From Eledone cirrhosa (Eukaryota > Mollusca > Cephalopoda > Octopoda > Eledonidae), in the NCBI GenBank assembly GCA_964016885.1, contig OZ024743.1:190261404-190325403 (forward strand): DNA of 64,000 nucleotides, given 5' to 3'. Shown here one piece after another: positions 9,580 to 21,018 of this stretch (the stretch's first letter is position 1; every line of letters starts with the position of its first letter). The translations under genes and the position numbers were made by a program. The notes beneath the pieces were generated by a model. It ran no database searches. It saw only the letters and a program-made list of their open reading frames with translations, and was not told the origin of the DNA.

Positions 9580-9905
9580 ATCATCATCATCATCATCATC
9601 ATTATTATTTTACGCCCACTTTCCACACAGGCATCAGTTGGAGAAGTTGTCATGATCAGAGATCAAATGGGTTGAAGTGAATACACCTAGCTCATATAAA
9701 AAATATGTGACATGGTTTCTACGACTGGGTGTCATTTCTAAAGAGAGTGTACTGAGTAAGTTTTCGTGACACCAGCACAAGCACTTTAAAGATTGGACTA
9801 GTTGCAATTTATGGTGGCACTTTACTAATATTTTACAGGGTGTATTGGCTGCATTTTATCATGGCACCAGCGCTGACTTTGGTGTCACGTGAAAGTAACT
9901 TACTG
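9580..9905 (+). repeat. Cephalopod-type dispersed repeat, degenerate
   Basis: (ATC)n lead-in, then TTTTACGCCCACTTTCCACA and later GTGACACCAGCACAAGCACT and TGGTGTCACGTG. I recognise this from squid and octopus repeats that follow (ATC)n with TTTAACGTCCGCTTTCCATG. Strongly diverged. 9305-9579 before it and 9906-10160 after it hold nothing I can name. Confidence 0.5.
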
Positions 9906-10162
9906 ATAACTTCTGGCAAACCTTAAATCGTTATATCTTCTTTCCCGGGAAGATACAATAATCTGTTACATGATGCACTTACATTTCAGTATGAATACAT
10001 AAATGTGAATTTAAGTTATGTTTTGAAAGAACGATTTAATGCGGGTTCTCTCCTGTTTGAATATATGTATGTTTAGTTTAGTGGCTTGCCCGAAGGAATA
10101 ATTTTCCACGGATATTACAGTAACATGGTTTCTCCCGATATAATAATATATAAAGAGTGAGA

Positions 10163-10280
<118 letters not shown>

Positions 10281-10284
10281 AATG

Positions 10285-10720
10285 AAAAAGAATGAGACGA
10301 AATTTCATTTCTCACTCTTAGTACGGCTGATACCTAGATATAAGTATGTATACGTACATACATATATGTGTACAGACACACAGTAGTATGTATATATATA
10401 TACATACATGCACACATATATATATATGTACGTATGGGTTTACCGAACATTCATTACAATGTTCGGTTTGTTTGTAAACAAACAGCCCGAATTACGCCGT
10501 ACAACGTTCCTGTGTTAGTGTTGAACAAAAGGGCGACGATGGCTGCCGAGCACTGTACGGCATAATTCGAACTGTTTGTTTATAAACAAACCGAACATTG
10601 TAATGAATGTTCGGTAAACCCATACGTACATATATATATATGTGTGCATCTATGTATATATATACATACTACTGTGCGTCTGTACACATATATGTATGTA
10701 CGTATACATGCTTATATATC
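10285..10720. mobile_element. Foldback related to 4285-5392, ribozyme part lost
   Basis: Arms 10335-10500 and 10550-10715 are inverted copies (GTATGGGTTTACCGAACATT and its mirror, TTTGTTTGTAAACAAAC). The centre, GTTGAACAAAAGGGCGACGA, corresponds to the 4850 region, but the stretch holding HHR-2 is absent. It starts with the same GAAATTTCATTTCTCACTC end. Confidence 0.65.
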
Positions 10721-10975
10721 TATATCTATCTCTCTATATATATATCGTATATACATATATATATATTTCGTTTCTGAATTTGTTTAGCAAGATTCTTTAT
10801 CTGAAAACGTGTGTTGAAACCGATATTGTTATACTTTGGGAGGGTCATGTTGCCAATAAGAAACACACGCACCAGTTGCTTTCACTTCAATTTATTATAA
10901 TAAATTTATAAATTTAGGAATTTATAAATTTCCGGTTGGTTGGTTGGTTCCACAACCAGATGGTTGTTTATATAT

Positions 10976-11018
10976 TGTCAAAGTTTTTCGTCACACATTC
11001 TGTGACCTCTTCAGTGAC
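10976..11018 (-). ncRNA. Hammerhead-like motif (HHR-1), helix III base lost
   Basis: As at 11158-11200, but GAAAGAACTTT is shortened to GAAAAACTTT, which removes the G of helix III. Confidence 0.55.
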
Positions 11019-11157
11019 TAGGGATTCTTTTCTTTGTTTTTGTGCATCTCCTTTGTTCTGTCCTACGCCATCTTGTTTCTGTGTGTGTGTCACACAGAAA
11101 CAAGATGGCGTAGGATAGAACAAAGGAGAGGCACAAAAACAAAGAAAATAATCGCCA

Positions 11158-11200
11158 GTCACTGAAGAGGTCACAGAATGTGTGACGAAAGAACTTTGAC
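11158..11200 (+). ncRNA. Hammerhead-like ribozyme motif (HHR-1)
   Basis: GTCA 11158-11161, CTGAAGA 11162-11168, G, GTCACA 11170-11175, GAATG, TGTGAC 11181-11186, GAAA 11187-11190, GAACTT, TGAC 11197-11200. Predicted cleavage is after U11196 (CUU triplet). Confidence 0.65.
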
Positions 11201-11346
11201 AATATATAAACAACCATCTGGTTGTGGAACCAATCAACCAACCGGAAATTTATAAATTCCTAAATTTATAAATTTATTATAATAAATTGAAGTGAAAGCA
11301 TAAGGTGCGTGTGTTTCTTATTGGCAACATGACCCTCCCAAAGTAT

Positions 11347-11352
<6 letters not shown>

Positions 11353-11440
<88 letters not shown>

Positions 11441-11441
11441 T

Positions 11442-11519
<78 letters not shown>

Positions 11520-11535
11520 GAGGAAAAAAAGAGAG
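11353..11535. repeat. (TA)n then long (GA)n microsatellite
   Basis: TA to 11382, then GA with two short interruptions to about 11515. Neither strand is coding despite the open RE-repeat frames. Confidence 0.95.
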
Positions 11536-12144
11536 AGAATTACTGTTGATTCAAAAAGTATAATTTAGATAGGGAAATTCCAGTAAAGCTTATTTTTCAA
11601 CACACTGGAAGGTTTGACTGATTTCGTCTTACTGAGAATAAACAGAATAATAAATTACTCAAGTTTGGCATATATAAGTATTTTCTCTTAACAACTCACC
11701 GTTTACATGACATTATATTAGATTACGAAACCTAGATTAGAAGAGCCTGCAATTAAAATCAACCACTGGGCTAGAAACACTTTTGTGAATTTCAAACATT
11801 TTCTCTCAAATTAATGTCCATCCACCACGTCTTTATTTGTCGGCCTGGGAGCAGGTATATAGGCGAAGGAACCCAGCGCCACCAAACATTCTATACTCCA
11901 TAAAATACAAGATATATTCCCGAATTTTGAATGTTGACTCGGTAGAAATGTCAGCACTAAAAAGTGCCGCTATAATTTCTATAAAGACCTAGGATTTAAA
12001 ATTGCACTTAAACCTAATGTTACTGTAGACAATTCCTAAGATGCTGCAACATTAAATCTATATAATGGACACTATTACACACATAGAAGGCTTAGCGATT
12101 CACTTCATTACTTAAATGAGTTATCTCACCACAATAGGTCCATT
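11536..12144. other. Unassigned DNA
   Basis: No gene, repeat family or structure recognised on either strand. Confidence 0.5.
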
Positions 12145-12235
12145 TCTTCTTCTTCTTCTTCTTCTTCTTCTTCTTCTTCTTCTTCTTCTTCTTCTTCTTC
12201 TTCTTCTTCTTCTTCTTCTTCTTCTTCTTCTTCGC
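12145..12235. repeat. (TTC)n microsatellite
   Basis: About 29 units, directly at the 3' end of the RTE-like fragment that follows on the minus strand. Confidence 0.95.
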
Positions 12236-12239
12236 CGAC

Positions 12240-12430
12240 TCCTTTTACTCCTTCTTCGCCCTTGTATTCCTAAAAGGGTTGTGGGCTGGCTAAGTTCTCA
12301 AACTCTTCCTGCGGGGCCTGTCTTCTACTGATACGGCTGGATTCCCAAGTGAGACCAGCCAGGCTCGGGGATGTTATCCAACCACGCGCCTGGGTCTCCA
12401 GCCAATTTGTTTTGCCCATAAAAATCAATC
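12240..12430 (-). pseudogene. RTE-like LINE, 3'-terminal coding fragment
   Basis: The minus strand reads a degraded form of the C-terminus of an RTE-like reverse transcriptase: WLDNIPEPGWSHLGIQPYQ followed by decayed TGPAGRV, then the stop region and a (GAA)n tail. The pattern RTRW..(NI)..L.WSRLGI.P. is that of the widespread RTE-like LINEs, and the same segment recurs in the larger copy at 44795-45900. Only about 60 codons remain, with a stop inside. No function remains. Confidence 0.6.
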
Positions 12431-12759
12431 CAGTGATTCGTTTTTGGAATTTAAACTTTTTAAAATACCACTTCAAATCCTTAGATTATCGGCTAATGAG
12501 CATATAGTTAATGAGCATTCGTTTTATTATAATGTCAGCATACGACACATCGGAATCATGCAAACCATTCTATACACCCCGACCTAAAATAAAATACCTC
12601 ACAATTTAAACCACTGTAGGGACATTCCCTGGTGCAATACTCCACATAAAATTGAGATTACCACGCTTTTCCTAAAATAATTTCTGTAATTAGAAATCAC
12701 TTTCCTCCCCCACATCAACACTATTCCCGATGTGTGTCTATTATTACGTACAGTGCGGG

Positions 12760-13830
12760 AATTCTGGATAGAAAGACAAAAATATTAATTTCTAATGCCA
12801 TATCTACAGTATGGTTAATAAGAAGGGTGATATATATAGATTGTATTTAAGGAGATTTGAAGCTAGGATTGGTTTTATCATCACAGAAGATTGTGAAGAT
12901 GGAGAAGAGCTGTTTCCATAAATATGTGTAACGAGCCAATGCTTAAGGTTGTATTGAAGGAGGTGATAATATACCAGGGTATGTCCAAGAAAGAAATAAC
13001 GTCAAAGACGAAGAGCAACCTGAATGAAATTGTTCTTCATAGCATCGTCTTGAAGAAAACAGAATTCAGAGATCCGCCGACATGTGACTGGCTAAAGAAA
13101 GAGGACCTTAAGGAAGCTACAGAAGGAATGCTACTGGCTGCACAGAAGAAGCCCTTTGAACGAAGAGGATGAAACATCATATTGACAAGGAGGAGACTAG
13201 CCCGTTTTGTAGGATCTGTTGAGAGAGAAATGGAGGGTGGGTGGGTGGGGGGGGGGGGGGGGGTAAACTGTGGTTCACATCGTATACGAGTGTAAACAAT
13301 AGAAAACGTGATCCGGTGGTATTTATGCAAACTGAATAATTTACCCCACTTTGAGAAGTGCTAAAATCCGTGATAGAAAACGATCGAATGTAAAATCTGT
13401 GGGATTTCAGTATACAAACAGATAAAGAATTAGAACATAATAGGCCTGACCTGGTTGTTTATGACAAAGAAAAAAGATCTTTCTTGATGTAGTGTGTCCG
13501 TTTGATACAAAAGTACAAGAAAATGAAGAGAAAATTAACCGGTACCAGCATCTAAAGTGAGAGCTGAAGAAAAGGGTATGGGATGGTCATGAGTTCAAGG
13601 TCATCCCCATCGTCATAGGAGCACAATCACTATCTCCGAGAGTTTCCAAGGCTGGCTAAAGAACAGCCTCCCTCTCCTTTATGGAACATTTTAGAAACAT
13701 GTCTACTGGGAACGTCAAGGACGTTCTGATACGTCCTGAATATCTGAGGCTGCAAGTAGTGTTTTGATGTTCATTTGGGCAAATGTTCTGGTTAAATAAC
13801 ATCAATGACTGAGATATCAAATTAATAATA
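12760..13830 (+). pseudogene. R4/Dong-like LINE, heavily decayed 3' half
   Basis: Plus-strand remnant of the LINE family seen repeatedly on the minus strand at 24-39 kb. The clearest piece, 12924-13172, reads EPMLKVVLKEVIIYQGMSKKE ... HSIVLKKTEFRDPPTCDWLK ... EATEGMLLAAQ, matching the thumb region of the family. Downstream, broken frames keep PDLVVYDKEKRSFL (restriction-like endonuclease PD motif) and the 3' end CLLGTSRTF.YVLNI. A poly-G run interrupts the zinc-finger region. It is the only copy on this strand and far more diverged than the others, so it is an old insertion. Confidence 0.7.
13242..13264 (+). repeat. Poly-G run (about 20 G)
   Basis: GGGTGGGTGGGTGG followed by an uninterrupted G run, within the decayed LINE. 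It could form a G-quadruplex. Confidence 0.85.
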
Positions 13831-13835
13831 ATAAT

Positions 13836-14042
13836 AAATGTTTGTACTTTTGGCACAAGACCAACAGTCTGAAGGGGAGGGGGAAGTCGATTAAATCGAC
13901 CCAGTTCATTACTGGTACTTTATTTTATCGACCCCATAAGGATGAATGACAAAGCTAACCTGAGCGGGATTTGAACTCAGAACGTAAAGGGCCGTAACTA
14001 TGCCGCAAAGCGTCGTGTCTAACGCTCTACCGATACTGCCAA
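13836..14042 (-). repeat. tRNA-derived SINE, cephalopod type
   Basis: Minus-strand copy: tail TACTTTTGGCACAAG, body CTTTATTTTATCGACCCC, B-box-like region (GATTTGAACTC on this strand), and A-box-like end CTACCGATACTGCCAATA. It carries a small internal insertion (GGGGAGGGGGAAGTCG...). Confidence 0.8.
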
Positions 14043-14219
14043 TATATAATCCTTTGTCTGAGTACTCATTACTTTGAAGAAAAAAAATCGAATATATGTG
14101 TAACGTTATGTGTAATTACACTAACAAATCGTGTAATGGTCTAATAGACATGAACTTCAAAGTTCGATGCCACCAGCATACTGTTTCGTCCAGAATTGCG
14201 ATGGGAAAATTAAAATAAA

Positions 14220-14292
14220 ATAATTGTTTCTACTTTAGGCACAAGGCCAGCCATTACCCAGTGCATTACTGGTACTTTATTTTATCGATAAA
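14220..14292 (-). repeat. SINE, 3' fragment
   Basis: Tail and about 60 bases of body of the same family, then broken off after TTATTTTATCGATAAAGG. Confidence 0.75.
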
Positions 14293-14374
14293 GGCCCACA
14301 CTTTATTAAGAAATCAGAATTTGTTGCATATGATACAATAGCGCATATCTAAATGATAAACGAATATTTGAACC

Positions 14375-14377
<3 letters not shown>

Positions 14378-14434
<57 letters not shown>

Positions 14435-14447
14435 TATATATATATAT
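14378..14447. repeat. (TA)n microsatellite
   Basis: About 34 units with one AA interruption. 14448-14598 after it has GTTAGTTCTTTCGTTAC, which resembles a decayed HHR-1 end on the minus strand (GAAAGAACTAAC). Confidence 0.85.
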
Positions 14448-14598
14448 TCTCAACCTGTTAGTTCTTTCGTTACTATGGTATATAGTGTGTTAGATTTTGC
14501 CTACCACAATGTTCGATTTGTCAAGCTATTTAAACGTATGTTATTACTCCAAGGACCTACCTTATCGAGTGCTTTGCTAACTCATTATTTCATATTGG

Positions 14599-14789
14599 GC
14601 GGTAGATTGGCAGTATCGGTAGAGGGTCGGACGCCATGCTTTGACGCATAGAGTTACGGCCCTTGCCATTCTGAGTTCAAATGCCGCCGAGGTTAACTTT
14701 GCCTTTCATCCTTACGGGGTCGATAAAATAAAGTACCAGTAATGTACTGTGTAATTGCTGGCCTTGTGCCAATAGTAGAAACAATTATT
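14599..14789 (+). repeat. tRNA-derived SINE, nearly complete
   Basis: Head GGCGGTAGATTGGCAGTATC, B-box-like GAGTTCAAATGCC, body ending GCTGGCCTTGTGCCAATAGT, tail GAAACAATTATT. Confidence 0.85.
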
Positions 14790-14868
14790 TCATATAGTAG
14801 GCCGAATTTGCTTGCAAGCCGCCAGAGATTCGATTTTACTAAGTATCCAATTATATATATATAAACAA

Positions 14869-15235
14869 ACATAAATTATCGAGATTCGCATTTCGGCCCA
14901 CGAAATAACGAAAAACAACCTCCGAGATGTGAGGCAAGTGCTCAATGATCCAGATGAACTAGAGCTATAACAAACGTTAAAGGCCAAACACACTGAGACG
15001 ATGGTTAAACAATCATTCGCATAGCCAAAAAAAACGATCAAGTAATTCGGGTATTGAAAATTTACCCGGACCCCTGGAAGGTTGGTAAAATCCAGTATTT
15101 GGGTTTCTGCGGCTCCTAAATCAAGTACCGTCCGCTTACATAAATAATGTCAGGCTTTTGGTAAGATGATTGAACAAGGAAGCCACTTTCTCAACAGGAT
15201 TTAGTTCAATGTTAATACAAGGACTGACTATTGCT
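14869..15235. repeat. Direct repeat copy 1 (367 bp)
   Basis: ATAAATTATCGAGATTCGC ... GGACTGACTATTGCT, repeated at 15441-15807 (offset 572) with only a handful of differences. Unknown repeat. Open frames inside are short and carry no recognisable motif. Confidence 0.85.
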
Positions 15236-15440
15236 GACTCCACGTGGGGATCGGCAATGGAGGCAGCCCCTATATCAGGCGAATAAATTCAGTTCGTATA
15301 TTTTTGTAAGAATGCAAAAACATCACAAATCGAATAGTGTTCCCATATTATATTAACATAAGCTATTCGTCAGTCAATAGAATCAACTAAAAAGCAAGAA
15401 AATTAACTGGTCAATAGCTAGAGTCTGGAGATAAATACAA

Positions 15441-15807
15441 ACATAAATTATCGAGATTCGCATTTCGGCCCACGAAATAACGAAAAACAACCTCCGAGAT
15501 GTGAGGCAAGTGCTCAATGATCCAGATGAACTAGAGCTATAACAAACGTTAAAGGCCAAACACACTGAGACAATGGTTAAACAATCATTCGCATAGCCAA
15601 AAAAAACGATCAAGTAATTCGGGTATTGAAAATTTACCCGGACCCCTGGAAGGTTGGTAAAATCCAGTATTTGGGTTTCTGCGGCTCCTAAATCAAGTAC
15701 CCTCCGCTTACGTAAATAATGTCAGGCTTCTGGTAAGATGATTGAACAAGGAAGCCACTTTCTCAACAGGTTTTAGTTCAATGTTAATACAAGGACTGAC
15801 TATTGCT
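15441..15807. repeat. Direct repeat copy 2 (367 bp)
   Basis: See copy 1. 15236-15440 between them is unassigned. An impure (GT)n run starts right after copy 2 (15808-15850). Confidence 0.85.
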
Positions 15808-16122
15808 AAGTGTGTGTGTGTGCGTGTGTGTGTATGTGTGTGTGTATCTATAGATAGATATAGATGTTATATATACGTTGCACCAGATATGGGTTGCTTC
15901 AACATATCTAATGCCGTACTGAAGGCTTAAACGCACTTCCATCTTCTTCATTCCCAACCAGCAACAAACCATTGATTATTTTCCGACAATGCTATACATC
16001 AGGGAAAATATATTTTAGAAAATACAGGAATGGGGGATAATTGTGTCATTGACGCATCCCCGGAACTGACTAATACAACTAAATTCAAGAATAACTACCT
16101 TATGAGTGTATTATATTTCACT

Positions 16123-16184
16123 GCAGTACCAGTAATGAACTGGGGTATTTGCTGGCCATGTGCCAAAAGTAGGAACAATTTTAT
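16123..16184 (+). repeat. SINE, 3' end only
   Basis: GTACCAGTAATGAACTGGGG ... CCATGTGCCAAAAGTAGGAA, the last part of the SINE family. Confidence 0.7.
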
Positions 16185-19100
16185 TTCACTAAACAAAATT
16201 CTTTTGATTCCTCTCCATATCTCAAATAAAACTTACTTCCCTTGCGGCCGAAATTATGTTTTCTCTGCTGAACTAAATATTTCTGTAATGAACAGTATAA
16301 GCCTGATTTCATCTTTTTCTAGATTTCCCAATCAAACCAGGATTTGAGAAATGAATATTTATTAAATTTGTTTAAAACGTTCTGGTTGCTTTCTCCACTC
16401 TAAAATATTTACTCTCTATTTTGTTACCATTATCAGGTTTTATTAGATAATTTAGATTACTATATTTGATGGCATATCATTATTCAATATCGTTAATGCA
16501 ATGAAGCCATTCTTTCAATAACTTTATTATCCTTAACAATTTTCCCATCCTTCTCTACAAAACTGAATAACTCCAAACTATCTGCACAATTCTCCAGTGA
16601 ATAAATTGAGACCATTTGCGAAAAACACTTCATCTGTCCATAATCAAGAACTAGATTTTTCTGAGATTATTGGGTCTATATTTTACATGGCAAGATATTT
16701 TTATTCAGTACTAAATTTTGACGCAGATTATTTGTGTTTAAAACATAATTGGTAACACAAACAACTTTCCCTAACTACATCTATTGACCTTATTTATATT
16801 AACAGCATTTTCACCTCTATAACTATAAATTCTGATAAGTTGTCGTTACACAATTAAGTGACTGCATTAACGTTATTTAAAATAAAATATTTTTAGGAAC
16901 GCAAGGGTAATCGTGCAATGGTTTAATGGGGCAATATGTATTCAAATCGTTTATTTAACTTTCATTGAAAGATGATAAAGCTAGCATTGCCCTCAATCTA
17001 TATAAAATAAGAGCTAAAATCTAGATTATATTTTCATTTTCGCAAAGGTCTATTTAGTGAAATTAAATTGAATAGACCTATGAAGTAACCCCCTTTTACC
17101 AGCCATCTTAATATTTCAACTATGTAAATTAGATGTGTTTCCTTTGTTTCAACGTCGATCTTTCATTTCTTTTTACAAACAGACACATTAATGACATACG
17201 CTTTATAGAGGTATCTAATGAAAATTGGTAACTTTTTTTTTGGGGGGGGGGGGTACCAGGTTACACTATTAACGTTTAAGATCGTGAGCCCTCGCCGAGT
17301 TTCCCAAAGGATCTATATCAGGAATTGGGATATAGTACTTATAGTATTGAGGTTTTGATTTTAATACGTGTCTAAAATCTAAGAACACACACTATCTCTT
17401 TTTATTTCGTAAACGCCTAATATTAGAGAATATAAATTACATTGGTTTAATAGCCAATGTCTTCAAGGGTAGATTCTCTAGAAGACTTCATATTGCAGGA
17501 ACAAAGAAAATTCCATCTCCCTGTATTGTTTCATCTGGATGCTTCATGAGAAAGTGTAGCATTTAATGGAGCATCTTGAACAGAGCATTCCTAACCACCC
17601 TGCAACAAACCGCGATATCGACCAAGAGGAAAACTGACTTAAGGTTTTGCTGCTACCGGAGAAGGCTCGTTTAGCCAACTTCAAACCACTGGCTAAGGAT
17701 GTCCCACATTGGCTATCTTAACTCAACTATCTATACGTTAGTCAAATAGACCACACACAAGCATATATACTACAAAACACCTAGATTACTCTGACACCAC
17801 CTTCAGACCCACCAACAATTCATCACATACAACAAATGAACATTTAGTTCCCCAGCAACAGGATACACGCAGATTTGAAGACCTGTCAGAAACAAGGATG
17901 CCGACAGAAGCCATTAAATATAATTGGATTATATATATAAACAATTTAAAAGGAATACGAAGGTAGTTATCCAATTGCAATCATTTATTTCTACAATCGT
18001 TTCTATGAAGATAGATGCAGTAGCACTCAGATGAATTAATTAATCAGCCAATCAATTAATTATTTACATCTCTTGATATCGGCAGTATATATAAATCAAT
18101 TAATTAATACATAGGCAAACATTCATAGGATGAAAGAATACACAGAGAAAAATAAAAGAAGGCGAGTCTTAGTTAAAGAACAACATTTTAATTTAATCAT
18201 TTTCCGAGAAAGTATAATGTAAGACGTAAGATAGTGTTAGAGAGAAACTTAAAAGGATTGAAAATCTCTACGCATAGCAAAAGTAATAATATTTAAAAAT
18301 AAGTGTATGTATAAACATTTTGGTGTAAGGTATATCTAGTGATATTGTCCGTGGTAGCTTTAACATCAAATAGTCATGGACTTACACGGAATTGAATGAA
18401 AGGAAGAACCGTTATATGATCATTTTATGGTAAAAAGAGTGAGCACATGTCGGTACCATGTAAGTACATATGTATTTGATGTATACGCAAAGATTTATTA
18501 TCTTTTTTTATGTGATCCAATTTACTTGCAACCTATCCTTTATTACTTTATGTTTGTCATGTTAGAGTTGAAATTTTAACTACACTTAACATGTTTAAAT
18601 TCTTATACAATCGTGTTGTCTGTCTCTTCTCATTATTCTCTAACATGGATAATGTGGATTTCAGTGGTGGCCGTTCATTTGTCTTACATCCTATCCACAA
18701 ATGTTTGACCCTGAATCAAAGTTAAACAACTTTTGCTCATGTTACCATCACAGTTGTTTCGCTGAAGATGAGTTGTTTCCTTAATCATTTGTACTATGTT
18801 CTTTACGTCTATGTCTATAAATTCCAACATCTTTTCGTTTAGAAATTATTCTGTGCAATAAAATAACACGGATAATTGAAGCTCTTAGAATAAAGTGTCA
18901 GAAAATATTTAGAAAATTCTACAAGTGAGATGTGACATCCTCTCAATCAACCACAAATTGCACGTTATTAAAAGTTATAATTAACGAAAAATAGTAGGAT
19001 ACTAAACTGCAATTTTATGATGTGCTTAATTCCATTTTAATTACCAAGTATAGTATGCAGTCTAGCATAAAACAAATTATTTTGGCGTAGTCAGCATATG

Positions 19101-19545
19101 TATGTGTTTACTTGTGTCTGCGTAATATAAAAATGAGTAATATAAATCAGAAATGGACACATGACTACAACTAAGGTAAATTCTTCAGGTTTCAAGAGAA
19201 TTGTTGCAAGTGTGATTTTGAAGTCATATAGATAGATCGAATTGTCAATACACGAATACTCCATCAAATTTTAAAATATGACATATCCAATGTATAGATT
19301 TAGTAACTATTTAACAATTACATTTAGCAAATGTGCGGTATTATTATAATCTATAGTCTATATACTAAGCATTCACTTTCAATTTATCCTAGTGTAAAAA
19401 ATATTATCATCCTCATCTTCATCATTGTAATAAATCTGCATTTTTTCCTACTAACTTTTAAAATTTGGTAAGATCAAAACATTTCGAATATTGAATATCG
19501 TCATTAATCTTGGTCTTATATTATATAATGTGTGATTGCGTTGGA
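16185..19545. other. AT-rich DNA without recognised genes
   Basis: Short open frames at 16030-16347 and 17786-17980 show no motif. A T8/G13 run lies at 17237-17263. No structure stands out on either strand. Confidence 0.5.
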
Positions 19546-19700
19546 TTGGCGGAATCGTTGGAGCGTTGGATAAAGGTTTTGCGATAATTTGCTCTTGATA
19601 TTTACAGTCTGAGTTCGACTGCTGTCGAGGATTGATACAATATGTTACCAGTCAAGCTCTGGTTGATTTAGTCTAAGCCAAATTGCTGCTTTATGTATTC
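19546..19700 (+). repeat. Degenerate tRNA-derived SINE, second type
   Basis: GGATTGGCGGAATCGTTGGA (A-box side), CTGAGTTCGACTGC (B-box side), then GTTACCAGTCAAGCTCTGG. I recognise the arrangement of the abundant cephalopod SINE with GGCAGAATCGTTAG and CCAGTTGAGCACTGG. Confidence 0.6.
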
Positions 19701-19748
19701 AACATATAATACCAAACGTCGCTTGATCTGATCTCTTTACAACAATCT

Positions 19749-19807
19749 GTCGTCGTCGTCTTCTTCTTCTTCTTCTTCTTAATATTATTATTATTATTAT
19801 TATTATT
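19749..19807. repeat. (TCG)(TTC)n then (ATT)n
   Basis: The (ATT)n part ends exactly where the Tx1-like element starts (GGCGACCTACG). Confidence 0.9.
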
Positions 19808-20022
19808 GGCGACCTACGTAGTAAATCGTATCATCGTGAGCTCCGCAAAGGTTTGTTATTTTCAGTTGTTTAAAATTGCCATTTATGGAAATTTTTTTAT
19901 TGTTAACTGTATATAAGTGCACATACAAGATTTCTGAAAAGGACACTCAAAAATATTGGGGCCTTGAGCCCAAAATTTAAACTTATTATAATTATCAAAC
20001 AAAAATTTTTCTTTGAAAAATC

Positions 20023-21018
20023 ATGGATGACTCAGAGACACTCCTTCCTCAGAATCTAACACCTCATAACGACACCACCATTGTAAATATTGCTACGTTT
20101 GCCAACACTGTAAGCAGTAGCAATATTTTTAATTTGTCTCAGGCAGACGTTCATTTCCCGCCATTACCAATGACTGCAGGTGTTAAAGCCGCCACCCCCA
20201 CCATATCACAGCGATAACAGAAACAAAAGAAAAAAAAAATTAACTCGTGATATCGAAATGAATTCAACCAAAATGAACTCTTCCAAATAGAACACCACTG
20301 ACGCCACCACCACCACAACTGAAACTAAAATTAACAATAGCAAAAATAACGATAACAACAACAGCAACAATGAAATTAAGAAAACTACCCTGAGTTTTGC
20401 CAGAGTAGCAAAAACGTGCGAAGCGATCCAGGTAACTCAAGAGGAATTAGAAGAAGCCAAAGGAATGGTAAAGAAAGATGGGTACAGGGTCAGCCTCACC
20501 CCCCACCCAATAAAATGGAGCAATGTCGCCTATGCATCGTGTCTTATCGGACAATTAACATAAAATCGCGCCGAGTGAAACGGGCATCCGAGTCACAAAT
20601 CCAAAAAGCTTTGGGACATGTGTGGGCAAAAAAACCCCACATGGGCAAAAATATGGAACCGTGGACGTGTTCTTTGAAACACCACAGGAGGTCAGAGAAC
20701 ACTCCAGGGTCCCATTAAGAAGTGACGACTTCACACTCGTCCCAAGCTATTGTGGCCAGAGACTTGTGAAGATCAGGGTGACCCACGTTCCACCGGCCAT
20801 CGAAATTCCCTGCCTAATAGCTGCCGTCCTCGCCGGCATCGAGGCCAACACGAAGATAATTGAAATAGCGATAGAAAAGCAGGAGAATTGGTCCGGATCT
20901 GGGATGGAGCTCCTGATCCAAGCGGACCGTAAAGCATTGAGGAGATCGCAGAGGTAATAGACCTCACTGACGGCAACCACCTCACCGTAATCGTCGAGGG
21001 CAGAAGACCTAGGTGTGT
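20023..21018 (+). pseudogene. Tx1-like ORF1 remnant (nucleic-acid-binding protein)
   Basis: Starts MDDSETLLPQNLTPHNDTT, parallel to copy B. Frameshifts follow at about 20215 and several later points; the frame over 20622-20957 carries GTVDVFFETPQEVREHSRVP ... PSYCGQRLVKIRVTHVPPAI. The reading ends at VEGRRPRCV, the first cysteine side of the zinc knuckle, where the deletion jumps into ORF2. ORF1 proteins of L1-group LINEs bind the element RNA. This copy cannot make one. Direct alignment to copy B (39062-41057) supports every piece. Confidence 0.8.

Larger units (their letters stand above)
10771..11355. mobile_element. PLE tail foldback (HHR-1 family), almost perfect arms
   Basis: Lead CGTTTCTGAATTTGTTTAGC...CCGATATTG, then 10826-11092 inverted at 11093-11352 with few differences, centred on CTGTGTGTGTGTCACACAG. 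Both arms keep the hammerhead motif. The unit ends in (TA)n then (GA)n. Confidence 0.75.

Noticed and set aside
13836..14789. SINE heads as functional tRNA genes
   Set aside because: They keep box A/B-like segments but cannot fold an acceptor stem or anticodon arm that I can see, and they carry the SINE body and tail.
16030..16347. 105-codon open frame as a gene
   Set aside because: It overlaps a SINE fragment at 16123-16184, has no motif and no codon pattern that sets it apart.
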